Shown here: positions 22,041 through 34,605 of the stretch, one piece after another
Position numbering within the stretch: position 1 is the first letter of the stretch
How the letters are laid out: each line of letters starts with the position of its first letter
Source: Siphonodentalium dalli
Taxonomy: Eukaryota; Mollusca; Scaphopoda; Gadilida; Siphonodentaliidae
DNA length: 64,000 nucleotides
NCBI GenBank assembly: GCA_032622095.1
Contig: CP136069.1
Span: forward strand, 188,905,122-188,969,121
Direction: 5' to 3'
Notes under the pieces: generated by a model
The model's database searches: none
Seen by the model: the letters and a program-made list of their open reading frames with translations, nothing else
What the model was told of the DNA's origin: nothing
Position numbers and translations under genes: made by a program

Positions 22041-23450
22041 CTAGATTTAGTTACAAACTAAATACCTGTATATTGTACAAAGAAATGTTTGACAAATATA
22101 TCTGTATCAATATTACCATACGGGTCATTAAAATAGATACGACGAAACAAATTTTGAAGGGTGCATGTATCAGGTAAATTTTTATATTTCAAATGATGAC
22201 AGGAATGCAGAAAGTTGAAGTACCTACGTAATACTGGCTATCCGCATGAAGAGATATACATGTATATAAAAACCAGATGAGGGATATGTCTGTACAGTTG
22301 CTAAACAATTCAGTCATGCAAAAGAGGATCAAAGAGTAAGATACCAAATTGCTGCCTGTGGTAATGTTTTTTAACGAAATTCGGGAAAATTAGATTACTC
22401 TCACCCTGGTTATCCAGAAGATAATTGTGGAATCTGAATCTGTAGGATCAACCAAATTATTTAGCCATAAAAATAGTAAAATTGAAGATCACCGCTGGCA
22501 GTGATGTCTTCACAAGGACAGTTTGAGAACAAAATATGGCTCACATCTAGCGGTGACCCAAAATATCCACATAAGAAAAAGTTCTCCAATAAAAGCTGGC
22601 TGCAGGGTGCGCCAATTGATTCAAATTCGAAATTTAGCATGGTGTACTGCTTGTGGCCATGTTTTTCCCCGCAAATTTCATAGACTGATGGACAAAACCA
22701 CTGAATCCGTTGAATCAATATACATGTATACATGGATTAATTTATATGCATTGTTATACACAGTACTGGTATATAAAGGTACTGAAAATAACTATATTAC
22801 TAGTATACACAAAATAAACCATATATCATGGCTATGGGTTCTAATATCCGAACATGACAGCTGAGAACTTGGTGTGAATTAAAGAGTGGTGGTTTCTCAA
22901 GCATATCTAACCCTCCACGTTAGAAACATGCCATTAAATGTCATAAGTATAATCTAGCTTGAGGACAGAAGTGATCCATAAAACCCCCCTTAATTCAACC
23001 AGGTCCTCGCGCGATGTATGATCGATCACATGATGATCTAGGGGGATTAGAATTGATGTATAAAAACAGCACTGCATGTAAATATAAAATAAAATAGTGC
23101 TACATCTTATTACAGATTATTGCCATATATAATCAGTGATTATACAGACAGTCTGACAAAATAAAGTTTCAGTGACACTCTATCCGAAGAGGGGAATAAT
23201 TTCATCTGTTACAGTCAATGGAGCAATTATGAATCTGGAAAGGTGAAATTTCTAAGTAATACTAGATATCGACATGACGCGATAAAATATAACGTAAATG
23301 CAATATGGCCGCTGGCGACCATTTTTTCCTATGAAATTAAAAAAATATTTGATAGCTCTCATCTGATAGATCAATATCAAGATAAATATGAAGTTTGGTG
23401 ATGATCGGATGAGTGAAGTGGACTGTGGTCTGTGCTAAACGGTTTAGTAA
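22041..23450. other. No gene seen
   Basis: AT-rich. A 113-residue plus-strand frame at 22523-22864 and its shadows have no recognisable domain and no splice context, so I do not call a gene. Confidence 0.4.
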
Positions 23451-23755
23451 TGCTTAAAAAGATTCTTACCTTAATATTTTTATGTTCACTTTATAAACTT
23501 CACTGAGTCATCTTTGTCATGTATTGAGTTTGATATCTTTTGTTAACAGTTTATAAATCATGTATGTCTCATGTTTGTTATTTTAATTTATGAGTTTATT
23601 ATCATTAAATAAAGTTGCATTCCTTAAAAAGATTCTTACCTCAATGTTTTTATGTTCACTTTATAAACTCCACTGAGTCATCTTTGTCATGTATTGAATT
23701 TGATATCTTTTGTTAACAGTTTATAAATTATGTATGTCTCGTGTTCGTTATTATA
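23451..23755 (+). repeat. 170-bp direct duplication
   Basis: CTTAAAAAGATTCTTACC at 23454 recurs at 23624, exactly 170 bp later. The following CACTTTATAAACTYCACTGA, TTGATATCTTTTGTTAACAG and TATGTATGTCTC are shared. The first unit ends in ATTAAATAAAGTTGCATTCC. Confidence 0.85.
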
Positions 23756-24170
23756 TTATATACACTTTATAGTGTGTTTTCAGAACGAAAAAAAATTGAA
23801 TAAAATCAACAAATTTGTAAATTGAAAAACAATTCAAACGTTGTTGTATTCCATGTCCCAGCCCGGACATATACACCAAATTTCAATAATATTCATTGAG
23901 AAACAACGGACCAAACGCTATATAACACCCGTATACATCTTTTATTCCGAATCGGACTCGGGTACATGTTATAGTAGGTACCGAATTGACACACGTCGAC
24001 TGGGCGAGTTGGCCATGGGGCGATTAGGCCGATTCCGGCACATTCTATAATTTACCGTATGTATCCGTTTACGCGTAGTTTACTTTAGAAAGTTCCGCAA
24101 TTAATACCGTAAATAGAGCGACCTTATTTGAAAGAGAATGCCTCTGTTATTGATTATCAAGTTGCTGTAC
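23756..24170. other. No gene seen
   Basis: Nothing recognised. Confidence 0.45.
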
Positions 24171-24766
24171 ATTAAAAACGACAAATTCACATGCTCGTTC
24201 AAGCGCAGTAGTCTATTTTCCCCATGTTGAAGGACATCCACAAATACTAAATAACGCTAACCTACTGCCGAATGTTTGACACGACAACTGTTAACATATT
24301 TGGGCTGAATTCATCTGACGCGGTATTATTCCTCAAAATAAACAACAAAACCATCGTTACTTGGAAATGTAGTTTGGGCTAACATTTACATAAATCCTCC
24401 AGATCAATTATCCGACACACACGTCAGATGAAAAAGTCACATGAAGTAACCGGCCAAATTGGCCGAACATTAAAAACGACAAATTCACATGCTCGTTCAA
24501 GCGCAGTAGTCTATTTTCCCCATGTTAAAGGACATCCACAAATACTAAATAACGCTAACCTACTGCCGAATGTTTGACACGACAACTGTTAACATATTTG
24601 GGCTGAATTCATCTGACGCGGTATTATTCCTCAAAATAAACAACAAAACCATCGTTACTTGGAAATGTAGTTTGGGCTAACATTTACATAAATCCTCCAG
24701 ATCAATTATCCGACACACACGTCAGATGAAAAAGTCACATGAAGTAACCGGCCAAATTGGCCGAAA
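24171..24766 (+). repeat. 298-bp near-identical tandem duplication (repeat G)
   Basis: ATTAAAAACGACAAATTCAC starts at 24171 and again at 24469. The two units match throughout by eye, with one clear difference (CATGTTGAAGG versus CATGTTAAAGG). Both end in ACCGGCCAAATTGGCCGAA. A diverged relative lies at 32360-32575. Confidence 0.95.
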
Positions 24767-25014
24767 TGAACTGCACTTTTGAACAAAATTTATTTTACAG
24801 AAGTTCTTGGTACAGGACAGTAAAATTTAAAATATTTTTCATGTATTAAAAGTAAAGTAAATGCGGTTATAATATCCAATGGGTTGATGGTTCTTATATA
24901 GTGTGCCACAATAATCGCTTGTACCAAAATTCACAAAGAAATTCCTGACATATTTTGAGAAAATCCATTTTTAAACACCAGGAAATTTTGGCAAAACGTG
25001 CGTCTGACCCTCAA
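24767..25014 (-). mobile_element. Family F element, copy 4 (terminal fragment)
   Basis: Matches the left 250 bp of copy 3 in reverse: TGAACTGCACTTTTGAACAA through TTTTACAGAAGTTCTTGGTA and TTTTGGCAAAACGTGCGTCT, then GACCC and TCAA where TTAA is expected. The inner part is missing. It starts exactly where the second G unit ends. Confidence 0.75.
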
Positions 25015-25024
25015 AGTATGATTT

Positions 25025-25130
25025 ACTGTTTAAACCCTTTCTATACTAAAGCATCGTTTGAGTAGTTATCCCATAGGAAATGTTAAGATATAAGTTCGTT
25101 TGTTGAACTTATTATCTAAACATTTTTCTC
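25025..25130 (+). repeat. Family N-related fragment
   Basis: TTTAAACCCTTTCTATACTAAAGCATCG, then GTAGTTATCCCATAGGAAATG and TTGAACTTATTATCTAAACA, parallel the 41845-42112 copy. It is diverged and truncated. Confidence 0.5.
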
Positions 25131-25472
25131 AATAAATATGGCTCCTTCTGCACTTTATCTGTCATTTGCTTTTTCACATTAAAATCCTTCCAAACACCTA
25201 CTGTGCATGGGTATATATCAATTTCACAAACCCTACAAACGCTCTTCAGCGGAATTACGGCATTCAAACGTGGGTTGTAGGAGAGGGCCGACGGCCCTTT
25301 CAAATCTTCCCGGGCATCATCCACAAACTCCAAACGTTCTGACAAATAGCATGGTTTATGGTGAAGGAGAAGATCACTCGATCTTTTCGACAATCCCGGG
25401 CGCAACTACTCAATTCATTGATCACGTCACCACACTTCCTGGCCAACAAACGGAGTCCTCACAGTGTTCTCA
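25131..25472. other. No gene called; unassigned minus-strand open frame
   Basis: A 97-residue minus-strand frame (25112-25405) contains no domain I can name. The region is more GC-rich than its surroundings. A small inverted tract AGGGCCGACGGCCCT lies at 25285-25299. It may be part of the LINE whose tail begins at 25473, but I could not show that. Confidence 0.35.
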
Positions 25473-25500
25473 GTAGATAGATAGATAATTTATTGGCAAA
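25473..25500 (-). repeat. TAGA tail of a minus-strand retroelement
   Basis: GTAGATAGATAGATAATTTATTGGCAA reads on the minus strand as an AATAAATTATCTATCTATC-type 3' end. The same style of tail is at 34611-34627, 54833-54845 and 58602-58634. Confidence 0.55.
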
Positions 25501-27785
25501 AGTGCATTCATTATACAAGAATACAGGATATACAAAAATAATCATAAATAGGATTGAATCGTCAAGGGCATAAGATCAGTTACTTGCCCAGTTGAGGGTC
25601 AGCAAGATATGAATATATGACAATCCACATCATGCTGACTCCCAAATGGGGTGCACTCAGCCTGGGGTTGGCATAACCTTGTTCGTGGCTGTCTTCCCGC
25701 TGACCCCATCATAATATGTATTGTGTCAACTCCGGTTATGTCAACGATTAAATGTGATAGTTAATATATAGCAGACATATGTATATGCTTTTCTTTGACG
25801 GACCCGAGGGAGTGTGGCATGTGGTCTCGCGGGTTTCTTAAATACAGACATTTATGTAAACCAAGGTTGCCCTCATTTTCGAAAAAAAAACCCGCCAGGC
25901 CAGTTTGATGAGATCCAGTTAGAACACTAGAACATTATATTGTCGAATGTGATGGACGGTATAAACTTCTCAGTGCAGATTTGCCCCCCCCCCCATAAAA
26001 ACCACAAACAACAGCCCATACTTTTTGTAATAAAATTATCATGGTAAATATATCAATAGTTTTTGCCAGGGTTGGGGCGATTATATGCCAAAGTAATCGA
26101 TTATGATTGGAATTACTTTTCATATACATGATTACGATTACTTTTTGAATTTATCAATCTGGCATTTAACGACGCCCAATACTATATATTTATAGCTAAG
26201 ATGTTTTAGGAAATATAACTTCTGATCTACTTTTGAAAAGAATAAAGATTTAAAACTATAAAAGCATAAACATGGAAGTGAAACATGGACATCTCCATTG
26301 AAAATTGGTGAATTTAAGAATTATTTTTGTCGTTTTATGACGTGATGTAGTATAGAAACTGTTCCTGTATGTGGCTTGACCAAACACTGAATTTATATGC
26401 ATTCACATGGATTGCAATTATCCAAGTTGGATTGAAGGCATTGTTGGATATATGCTATGGGATAATCGATGGACACATACTTGATGCGTAATTGACTCTT
26501 GGGAATAGGACGAATTGTTTTTAAGACAACACTTTTTACACTAAATACTGTTCTCAACAATATAACACTAATTGCTGTAATTGGAAAATAAAGTTATTTA
26601 CAATTTCAATCTATAATTGGTCTGACATTCCCAACTATTATTGCGTCAGGCATGCAATTTCCAAATATTGGAACGATGTGATACACCCCAATCCCCTGTA
26701 GTCACGTCCCTGCGCATTGTTGGCACTGATCCATGTCCGGAAATGAAGCCATTGGTCAAGAGCCTTGGGTCAGGAAAGCGGGATTAAGTTCACACTAAGC
26801 TGTATAGCGCTATATCTCGGCCCACTCGATAAACCAGTCATTGTTGGATATATGCAATGGGATAATCGATGCGACGCATCACTTGATGCACAATTGATGC
26901 GCGAGAATAGGACGAGAATTGAATATAAACGCGAGATCGATACAGAAATCCATTTAACACGAGTGCCATCGAGATAGCGTACCTTATCAGACGGATTGTG
27001 GATATAATGGAGTACTCCATGGCGCCCATATCACGGCTCCTACATTCATTCACTTCCTCTTCCCGCTCAATGGACATAACAAATTGTTTATGTGGTGGCA
27101 CGTCATAAATATACAATATTCGTTAGTCAGAGAGAACAAAACACGTGAACATATGGAGATTTGACGAGATTCATTGCCTTGTAGTATATAACGACGGCAG
27201 TTCAAGAACTGTGACATGTATGCCAATAAAGGGTTTCAGCAAAGCTCATGTAGTTTTACTTTTAGAATGTATTATATTTATTTCCCTTCAATAAAATGAC
27301 ACTCTCTATTGCCAAAAACTACGTTCTTTAATTCCAGTGTTAGCATCCTGTGACGTGCATTAAGGAAAATCAAGGCAACCAACCAAGCCTTCGCAGCTTG
27401 CAGTCTTGTTTCACGTAAACACAAATCCAACCATGCCACACAATTATAACACCAATCAAATTTAATATAATACATTTAACGTTCAGTATATCTCCGAAAG
27501 AGCAAAAGAACACCATATACAATAATCGTAGCCAGAGAGAATATAACGCGTGAACATAATTATTGAGATTTTATTTAGAGTCAGTATATATATATATCAC
27601 ATGATTAGAACTATTTCCCTATGTAATATTCGAGCGTAATAGACACGTGTAATATCGTCGCGTGCAATGACGTCACGCTGCTCTTTGGGACAAAGTTCGC
27701 TTGCTGTTAATTATTGTTCTTTTCGATAAAATTTAAGCGATTATATGATCATGTGATAAAAAGTATCTCAAACTCGTTCTATGTT
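25501..27785. other. No gene seen; local duplications
   Basis: GTTGGATATATGCTATGGGA near 26440 recurs as GTTGGATATATGCAATGGGA at 26841, with related sequence after each. CAGAGAGAACAAAACACGTG near 27128 recurs in diverged form near 27530. No gene recognised. Confidence 0.45.
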
Positions 27786-27883
27786 ATACGTAATTTATCA
27801 ACCTCGTCCACTAAATTCTATTTGAGCCTCGGTAAACCTCGGCTCAAATCGAATTTAGTGAACTCGGTTGATAAATTCCGTAT
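27786..27883. repeat. Foldback (palindrome) 3
   Basis: ATACGTAATTTATCAACC at the left is mirrored by GGTTGATAAATTCCGTAT at the right. The inner arms TTGAGCC / GGCTCAA flank the centre TCGGTAAACCTC. The arms are about 43 bp with a few mismatches. Confidence 0.8.
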
Positions 27884-28904
27884 AAAATGGAAACTCATGT
27901 GAGATCCTCTATATACGACAGTGCAAGGTGTGTAATATATATGTACGCCAGTAAGGATTTCAGTCTCGTACATTTATAGGTCCATTTTTAAAATAAAAAA
28001 TGTTACGCCGCCAGTAAGATACAAGAAAACTAAGATGCATGCATCAGGTCAGCCATGAACTATTTAGCATAGAATAATTCAGTTCGGTTGCAGTTTCACA
28101 ACGTTACAACTGACATACGATTACACCTTGAATGTGGAACTATGTAAGAGTGAATATTAATGTTCTAAATCCCATGTTTCACCTTTAGTGGTAATGGGGT
28201 CGTACTTTATTAACACGCAAGTAGTGTAATTAAGTACGGGTAATTAGAAGTAACAAATCGTTTAGTTTCTATCGTATCGGCTAAAAGGGGTGAGCAGATT
28301 GCCCATGATGAATGCTCTCGTTAGCTGCCAATATAATGTGCATATTTGCCCCGTTACGTGTATACACTGTAGCATTGGCGGGCCAGAGTGTGTTGACATG
28401 TTAAGTGTTTGGTTCATTAATAACAGATCAGCAGGGATTTGTCGTGATAACGTATACGTGGTAATATGCTACCTAAACGGTTAAATTAACGGTTGATCTA
28501 TTACACCACCGTGTATACTCGGTTTAAATAGGTATATTATATAGGGACGTGTGCTCAATTTTGGTGCGGACCGATGATAACAAAAAATCAGAAGTAAATG
28601 TCGGCGGGCGGGAGGGCCATTTTTTCAATAATTTTTAAAGAAATTGAACAGTTGCAGCAGCGGCAAAAAAGGGTGTACAATTGGCAAATGATGAGGGGCG
28701 GCGTGACGTGTAACTAGGATTGAAATTAGATATTCAATTTGGAGATTATTGGATGAGGGATGTTATATTAATTATATTAAAGGGACGAGGGGGCTTAGTT
28801 GTCGAAAATATTCATATTTGTTCCAAACACCGTAAACAGAAAAATATTAAAACGCATACATTTTGGTTCAAATATACGATCACTATCGCGTAAACCTCAT
28901 GCTC
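27884..28904. other. No gene seen
   Basis: Only the dispersed 60-bp repeat at 28018-28080 is recognised. Confidence 0.45.
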
Positions 28905-29276
28905 ACATAAAGACCTACTAAATTTTACCTAAAAAAGAGTCTGATTTTGTTATAGAAGGCACCACAATGCTACTGGCTAATCACACATAAATGGTATAAA
29001 CGCTCTTTATTATTTCCAAATAAGGAATTGAGCAACAAAGAACGCTCTTTATGTTTACCATCATAATATAAAGAAACACCAAGAAAGTAACTTTTTATGC
29101 TTTGTTTACATAACAATCGTCAAATTTACGACAATAACATACTGTTTATGAGATATTTCTCATTTGTATATTAACAAAGTATGTCTATATTTGAATATTA
29201 TTTTCGTTTGTAGCGGTTTTTGACAGGTGGAAATATGTTCACAGGATACCCACCAAGGCCTTCCGTATACCTTTAA
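28905..29276 (-). repeat. Repeat E, copy 1
   Basis: Aligns in reverse with 63626-64000: AAAGACCTACTAAATTTTAC, AACGCTCTTTATTA, GAACGCTCTTTATGTTTACC, AGTAACTTTTTATGCTTTG and GGATACCCACCAAGGCC are shared. It ends with CTTTAAAG at 29271, matching the CTTAAAG that opens copy 2. Confidence 0.75.
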
Positions 29277-29550
29277 AGTATACTGCAACTTTGTTTCTTG
29301 TCAATAGCAGAATACATAATGCTATTAAGAAGTGACACAAAACACAGAACATTTTTTTTAATTATAAGTATTGAGCAGTGAGAAATATTTGAGTCGAGGA
29401 AACCAGTAACGAAAGGCAGCGAATAATTGTTTACGTTCCAATGAATATTAAAATGTACTGAAAACAAACTGCTAATGGGTGCCAGACTTTCATAAACACA
29501 AATTATCTATTAATGGTGTAACGACATATTTCGTTCTTAATTGTCTAAAA
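29277..29550. other. No gene seen
   Basis: Nothing recognised. Confidence 0.45.
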
Positions 29551-29559
29551 AAAATAGGG

Positions 29560-29795
29560 GATGGGGATGTTTGGATCTCTAGTTTAACGACATTTTTCGG
29601 TCTTTAATAGTTTAATGACATTTTTCGGTCTTTATAATATCTCAAGATATAGGGGGTATTTGGATCTCTAGTTTAACGACATTTTTCGGTCTTTATAGTT
29701 TAACGACATTCTCGGTCTTTAATATTTCAAGATATAGGGGCCCTTAGTGGGTATTTGGATCTGTAGTTTAACGACATTTTTCGGTCTTTGATAGC
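29560..29795 (+). repeat. Degenerate tandem repeat TTTAACGACATTTTTCGGTC
   Basis: TTTAACGACATTTTTCGGTC or a close variant occurs five times. Some are separated by TTTCAAGATATAGGGG and TATTTGGATCTCTAG. The spacing is irregular. Confidence 0.85.
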
Positions 29796-29870
29796 AAAAT
29801 GGAAGAAGTACATCTTTGGAAAGATGTGGTGGCCCTAAAAAGGAAAGTTGTTTGGTGATCTTGAAATGCA

Positions 29871-30322
29871 GTCTTCCTTGATTAAAGTGATGTGAAACAC
29901 TCCGGCAGACAACGGGCAGAGTGATCAAATAGAAATTAAGAATAATCTTTCTCAAAGTAGTTATTTGTTACGAATATTAATCCAAATGGATGATACACAA
30001 CGTCATTCTTATATATTAGTTAAATGCAATGACTCTCGAAGGCGAAATCATTTTTTTTAATTATAGCCGATAGTTGCGCCCCGAATCGAGATGTAAATAT
30101 TTACAATTTGGAGTAGTTCAGACGATGAAGTGGGGTGGTAGATTTTTGTGGAAATTTTCAGTGTTGATTTTAGTAGAATGATAACATTCCCAGGTTGGCA
30201 AAGTGCCTGAGCACTAACTTATCAATTTCTCGCACCCGAAAAAGTCCATAACAAGTCCATAATATGTCTTTAAGCATATATATAAATCTCCGAAAACCAA
30301 AATTCTAAAGCATTAAACGATT
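29871..30322 (+). repeat. Repeat K, copy 1
   Basis: GTCTTCCTTGATTAAAGTGA through TAAAGCATTAAACGATT. Copy 2 starts 477 bp later. More diverged copies are at 46806 and 54940. Shared blocks are GTGAAACACTCCGGCAG, ATAGTTGCGYCCCGAATCGA and GTAGTTCAGACGATG. Unknown class. Confidence 0.8.
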
Positions 30323-30347
30323 TCTTGAAATGCAGTTTTTCTGAACA

Positions 30348-30808
30348 GTCTTCCTTGATTAAAGTGATGTGAAACACTCCGGCAGACACCGGGCAGAGTG
30401 ATCGAATAGAAATTAAGAATAATCTTTCTCAAAGTAGTTATTCGTTACGAATATTAATCCAAATGGATGATACACAACATCATTCTTATATATTAGTTAA
30501 ATGCAATGACTCTAGATGGCAAAATCATTTTTGTTTAATTATAGCCGATAGTTGCGCCCCGAATCGAGATGTAAATATTTACAATATGGAGTAGTTCAGA
30601 CGATGTTCTCTATGAAGTGGTGTGGCAGATTTTTTTGGAAATTTTCAGTGATGTTAGTAGAATGATAACATTCCCCAGGTTGGCAAAGTGCCTGAGCACT
30701 AACTTATCAATTTCTCGCACCCGAAAAAGTCCATAACAAGTCCATAATATGTCTTGAAGCATATATATAAATCTCCGAAAACCAAAATTCTCAAGCATTA
30801 AACGATTT
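30348..30808 (+). repeat. Repeat K, copy 2 (tandem to copy 1)
   Basis: Near-identical to copy 1, with a small extra tract (TTCTCTATGAAGTGG for GAAGTGGG) that agrees with the distant copies at 46.8 and 55 kb. This implies that copy 1 lost it after the duplication. Confidence 0.85.
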
Positions 30809-32359
30809 GCTATATTTCCAGGGCATATATTTCATCTGATTTTGCGAGAATTCATATATACTTTTTCACGAGAATCCAGGGTAATTTGCGAGAATATTTA
30901 TGAGAATCTAGATTTGGATTCTCGCCGAAATATAAGCCCTGATTTCACTCTGAAGTGTGCCTAAATGGCATAAATTGTACCGTGGTTCCCATGTTCGCCA
31001 AAGTGGCATAAATGTATTTCAGGATAATACTAATTTTAGGCATTCATTTATATCACTGATATCAGGACAATAAATAGCCATTTCCATTGCATGGAACAAA
31101 TAGTGTTATTGTTTATCGGTGTTGTTTTTGGAAGTGGTGGTAGTTAAATTTTATACATTTCGACCCCCAATAAGTATTTCCGAACAAATGAATTATTAAC
31201 AAGCGTGACATGACATCATTGACAAAGATAATTAACACCGATCTACAAGCAACTAAAGTCTTAAAATGAGCTAAAATTTAACATTTTCTTTAAAAAATTT
31301 ACATTTTTATCTCTCGCGACATAATTGTCACCAATAAAAACAAATTTGATTCATCGTGGAAGTTAGTCGGTGACTATAAATAATGTCACCATTCAACTGA
31401 ATGTTGTTGAGCATATTTCAACCAATTTTGGAAGTTTAAATGAATATTTTCTTCCCTCGCAAAGTAATATTGACAAATTTCACGATTTTAGCCTGCTTCG
31501 TTGGGACCAAAATTTGTTGTGCACACTCAAGAAACGTCTACCGACACTCGCTAGGCCAAATTATACCATGACCATGCTATCAACTAGCTTGAAATTGGCA
31601 AAACAATGAATTTTTTTTGGTTGAAAAAATTTACATGGGCCATAGGCATAGCTAGAGAACGATTATTTTTCGATAAAAACGAAAATAATGCGAAATGAGA
31701 TTCGGCACTCGACAGAATGGTGCAGAATAACATATACGTGTCTTGTTTTATGCGAAAAATTGACCTCATTCGATAAATTAGTCTCGTAATTCAGGAATGT
31801 GGAATTCAGTGTTACTATACATGGCCGACGGAATTTTGAAATGTAAACACGCATCAAATTTACCTTTTGTGAGAATAACAAAAGCGCAACCTTGATCAAA
31901 GTAATACAATACACAACAACACATAGAATAAAACCGATATAAACACGGTATACGTGAGAATAAGACGCGTATCCAGACAAGGAATTTGACATTTCTTCGC
32001 TTCGACGCTATAAATATATCTGACCCAGATAACCGATATCGATGCACAGCTATATTTTGCGCACGTCACTTTCCATATTTGGAATGTCCATATATGGGAC
32101 ATGTGTTAACCTCAATACCGATCAAGTTATCTTAGCATAAACATAAACTATATTGTAATTTATGCAACCACGACCCTGGTAACCCTGATAACTAATACAA
32201 TATACCGGCCAATTCATTTTAAGATCGTTATTTCACTTTGCTTTAGGCATAAATACACTCTTGAACGCACATAAACGACCCATTGGCGTTAAATTAAATA
32301 TACTCGGTATTTATTAATATTAGTTTTTTATTGCTCAGTTTTGAGTTTGACCCTTGACA
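30809..32359. other. No gene seen
   Basis: Several overlapping minus-strand frames at 31584-32102 give hydrophobic low-complexity peptides with no domain and conflicting frames. I do not call a gene. Confidence 0.4.
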
Positions 32360-32575
32360 CCTGTCAATATATTTGGGCTGAATTCATATGATGCGGTATT
32401 ATTCCTCGAAATAAACAACAAAGCAGTCGTTACTTCGAAATGTCGTTTGGGCTAACATTTACACAAATCCTTCGCGTGTTCTCCTCAATTGGCACGCCTG
32501 TTCTGAGCCGACACACAGGTTATCCCAGAAACTCCTGTGAAATAAACAGCCAAGGTTTGGCTGAAATGACATCCT
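32360..32575 (+). repeat. Repeat G, diverged single copy
   Basis: TATTTGGGCTGAATTCATAT, GCGGTATTATTCCTCGAAAT, TTTGGGCTAACATTTACAC and AACAGCCAAGGTTTGGCTGAA parallel the units at 24171-24766. Confidence 0.75.
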
Positions 32576-32860
32576 TGATTGATAAAAACGTCTTGCAATT
32601 CCCGTGTTAGCGTCTAGTTAGTGTTATACACAACGTTACAGTGAGATCAGTGGAATAAAATTAACAACATGCCCTGCTTGTTATTCCGAATAAATACCAA
32701 AGAGGAATTCGAATACTATAATTATTCGACATTCTGTTAATTTCTGACTGATTAACTGTGTCATTCATGAGTTCATATCGTCCAGAAATGGCACTTTTTT
32801 CAGTCAAATGTAATGGCATAAATGCCGAAAAGGCAAAATAGTAGTAAATCATACCACATG

Positions 32861-34210
32861 TTAAGGATTTGACGTACTTTTTGCAAAAAGTTCCTGGTAT
32901 GTTAAAATGGATTTTCTCAAATTATGTCAGGAATGTTTTTGTGAAATTTGGTACAAGCGATTATTGTGAAAAAATACTTAAGAAAAATCGACACATTGGA
33001 TATAATAACCTCCTTTACTTTAGTTTTATGGCATGACAACTATTTAAAATTTCACTGTTACCAAGGTACCATGCAAGAACTTCTGTAAAATAGATTTTGT
33101 TCAAAAGTGCAGTTCATATATCCACGATATCATAACTCAAAATCATGAGAGGAGACTTAATTATTCTTGAATAGTGATTTAATGATCACTTTCATTTAGA
33201 AAGGCAGCTACCCAAAATAATTTTCTATATTTGGGAATTGTCATGTCATGCCTGTTTATCAATGGAAAATTGGGCTGAGATGAGTTCCGGGTCATAGGTT
33301 CATAACAAAGTTAAAGCTGTCCACCATATCTCAACCCTTTACCCAACAAACCGGCCAAAAACGGCCAAATAAAGCTGCAACAGCCTAAATTATCTTGGGT
33401 CTGTCTCAATTAAACCATACAAATATGGATATCATTGGAACCGGCTCATTGACCACATTGTGATGGTTACAGTTATGCCCTGTGCCAATGCATTCTCTTA
33501 TATATGCGAGTCGACCATAGGTCGCCTCGCATATATAAGAGAATGCATTGGCCTAAAAAGAAATCTTTTTTTAACACTTTTTACCATTTTTTCTTACATT
33601 CTTTAACAATTTTATAATTTTTAATGTGTTAAGCCAATGCATTCTCTTATATATGCGAGGCGACCTATGGTCGACTCGCATATATAAGATAATGCATTGG
33701 CACAGGGCCGTTCTGTTGGGTAAAGGGTTAACACAGTGGCCTATATAATTCCAGTTGATTGATCCCTGCATGAGAGGACCACACTGCATATAAACAGTTG
33801 TTTTCATGGGGGCTGGTATATTTGTGACTGCTTTATTCTTCATTATAATATATGGTGGTATGTTGCTATATCATGCAATTAAAAATCTATTTCAACATTA
33901 TGATACAAATGAAGACTCCTCTCATAGAGCCAAGACAATAAGCTATTTGGTGATCGGAGTGTTGTGTGAAATTATTAATTATTCTAGCTGTTCTTGGTAC
34001 TGAACGGAACAGAACATAAAATAATATTTTCAACCTATCAAGTGTATTAAAGTCCACTGTTTGTGTTGTCTTTTAATAATTTCTCAGATTATATATACAA
34101 CGAAGATGATATGCGAAGATGTTTTTGCCAGATAGATCCAGAGAAATTCTTTATTGAAACTCTCTGGTCAGTTTTACTGGACTTATGCAAAACGTGCGTC
34201 TCCCCCTTAA
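32861..34210 (+). mobile_element. Family F TTAA-type element, copy 3, interrupted by family A
   Basis: TTAA at 32861-32864 and 34207-34210. The left terminus is GGATTTGACGTACTTTTTGC and the right is GCAAAACGTGCGTCTCCCCC. After removal of the 33331-33731 insertion it is about 0.95 kb, like copy 1. The body is non-coding on both strands. Confidence 0.8.
33331..33731 (-). mobile_element. Family A piggyBac-like MITE, copy 5, nested in family F
   Basis: The right flank is TTAA; the left flank is TCAA, one base changed. Both termini are intact. The hairpins at about 33485-33551 and 33634-33700 are nearly perfect, with one change (AAGATAATGC) near the end of the second. The host sequence CATATCT...CACAGTGGCC is continuous across the empty site in F copies 1 and 2. 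Confidence 0.9.
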
Positions 34211-34604
34211 AGCATAACACATTCAAGACGAAGCTCAAATATCTAGCGAAACTTGAATGTATTATAATGTATATATAGGTTTGCTCTTATGGGTGACCTA
34301 ACAATGTTGTTTTATCTCGTATTGTATATGAGGCATTTCTTGCTACATTAAGGAGAATGAAAGAGCACTTTGTGTCCCGGCGTCCCTGGAGCACATATTC
34401 AGCTTAAACCTCAAATTGCGAGAGCCACACTATGCTATCCCGTCAACCAGAATATACGTCTACTTCCAAGCGTTTTAGGACACAATTAGTAACTGGTGCA
34501 ATACATCGTGATACTCGTGTTTGTTTCCAAGAAGCATTATAAAATAGCCATGGATACATCTTAAATGGCAATATATTAATTGGTACAAAAGATTAGCATC
34601 GGTA
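34211..34604. other. No gene seen
   Basis: Nothing recognised. Confidence 0.45.
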
Positions 34605-34605
34605 T

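Noticed and set aside
22523-22864. A protein-coding exon
   Set aside because: Overlapping frames on both strands, AT-rich codons, and no domain or flanking splice signals.
29813-29850. Histone-type 3' stem-loop on the minus strand (TTTTTAGGGCCACCACATC)
   Set aside because: The right arm, loop and ACCA fit, but the left arm reads TTTCC where GGCCC is needed, and no histone coding remnant lies upstream. At most it is a decayed relic.
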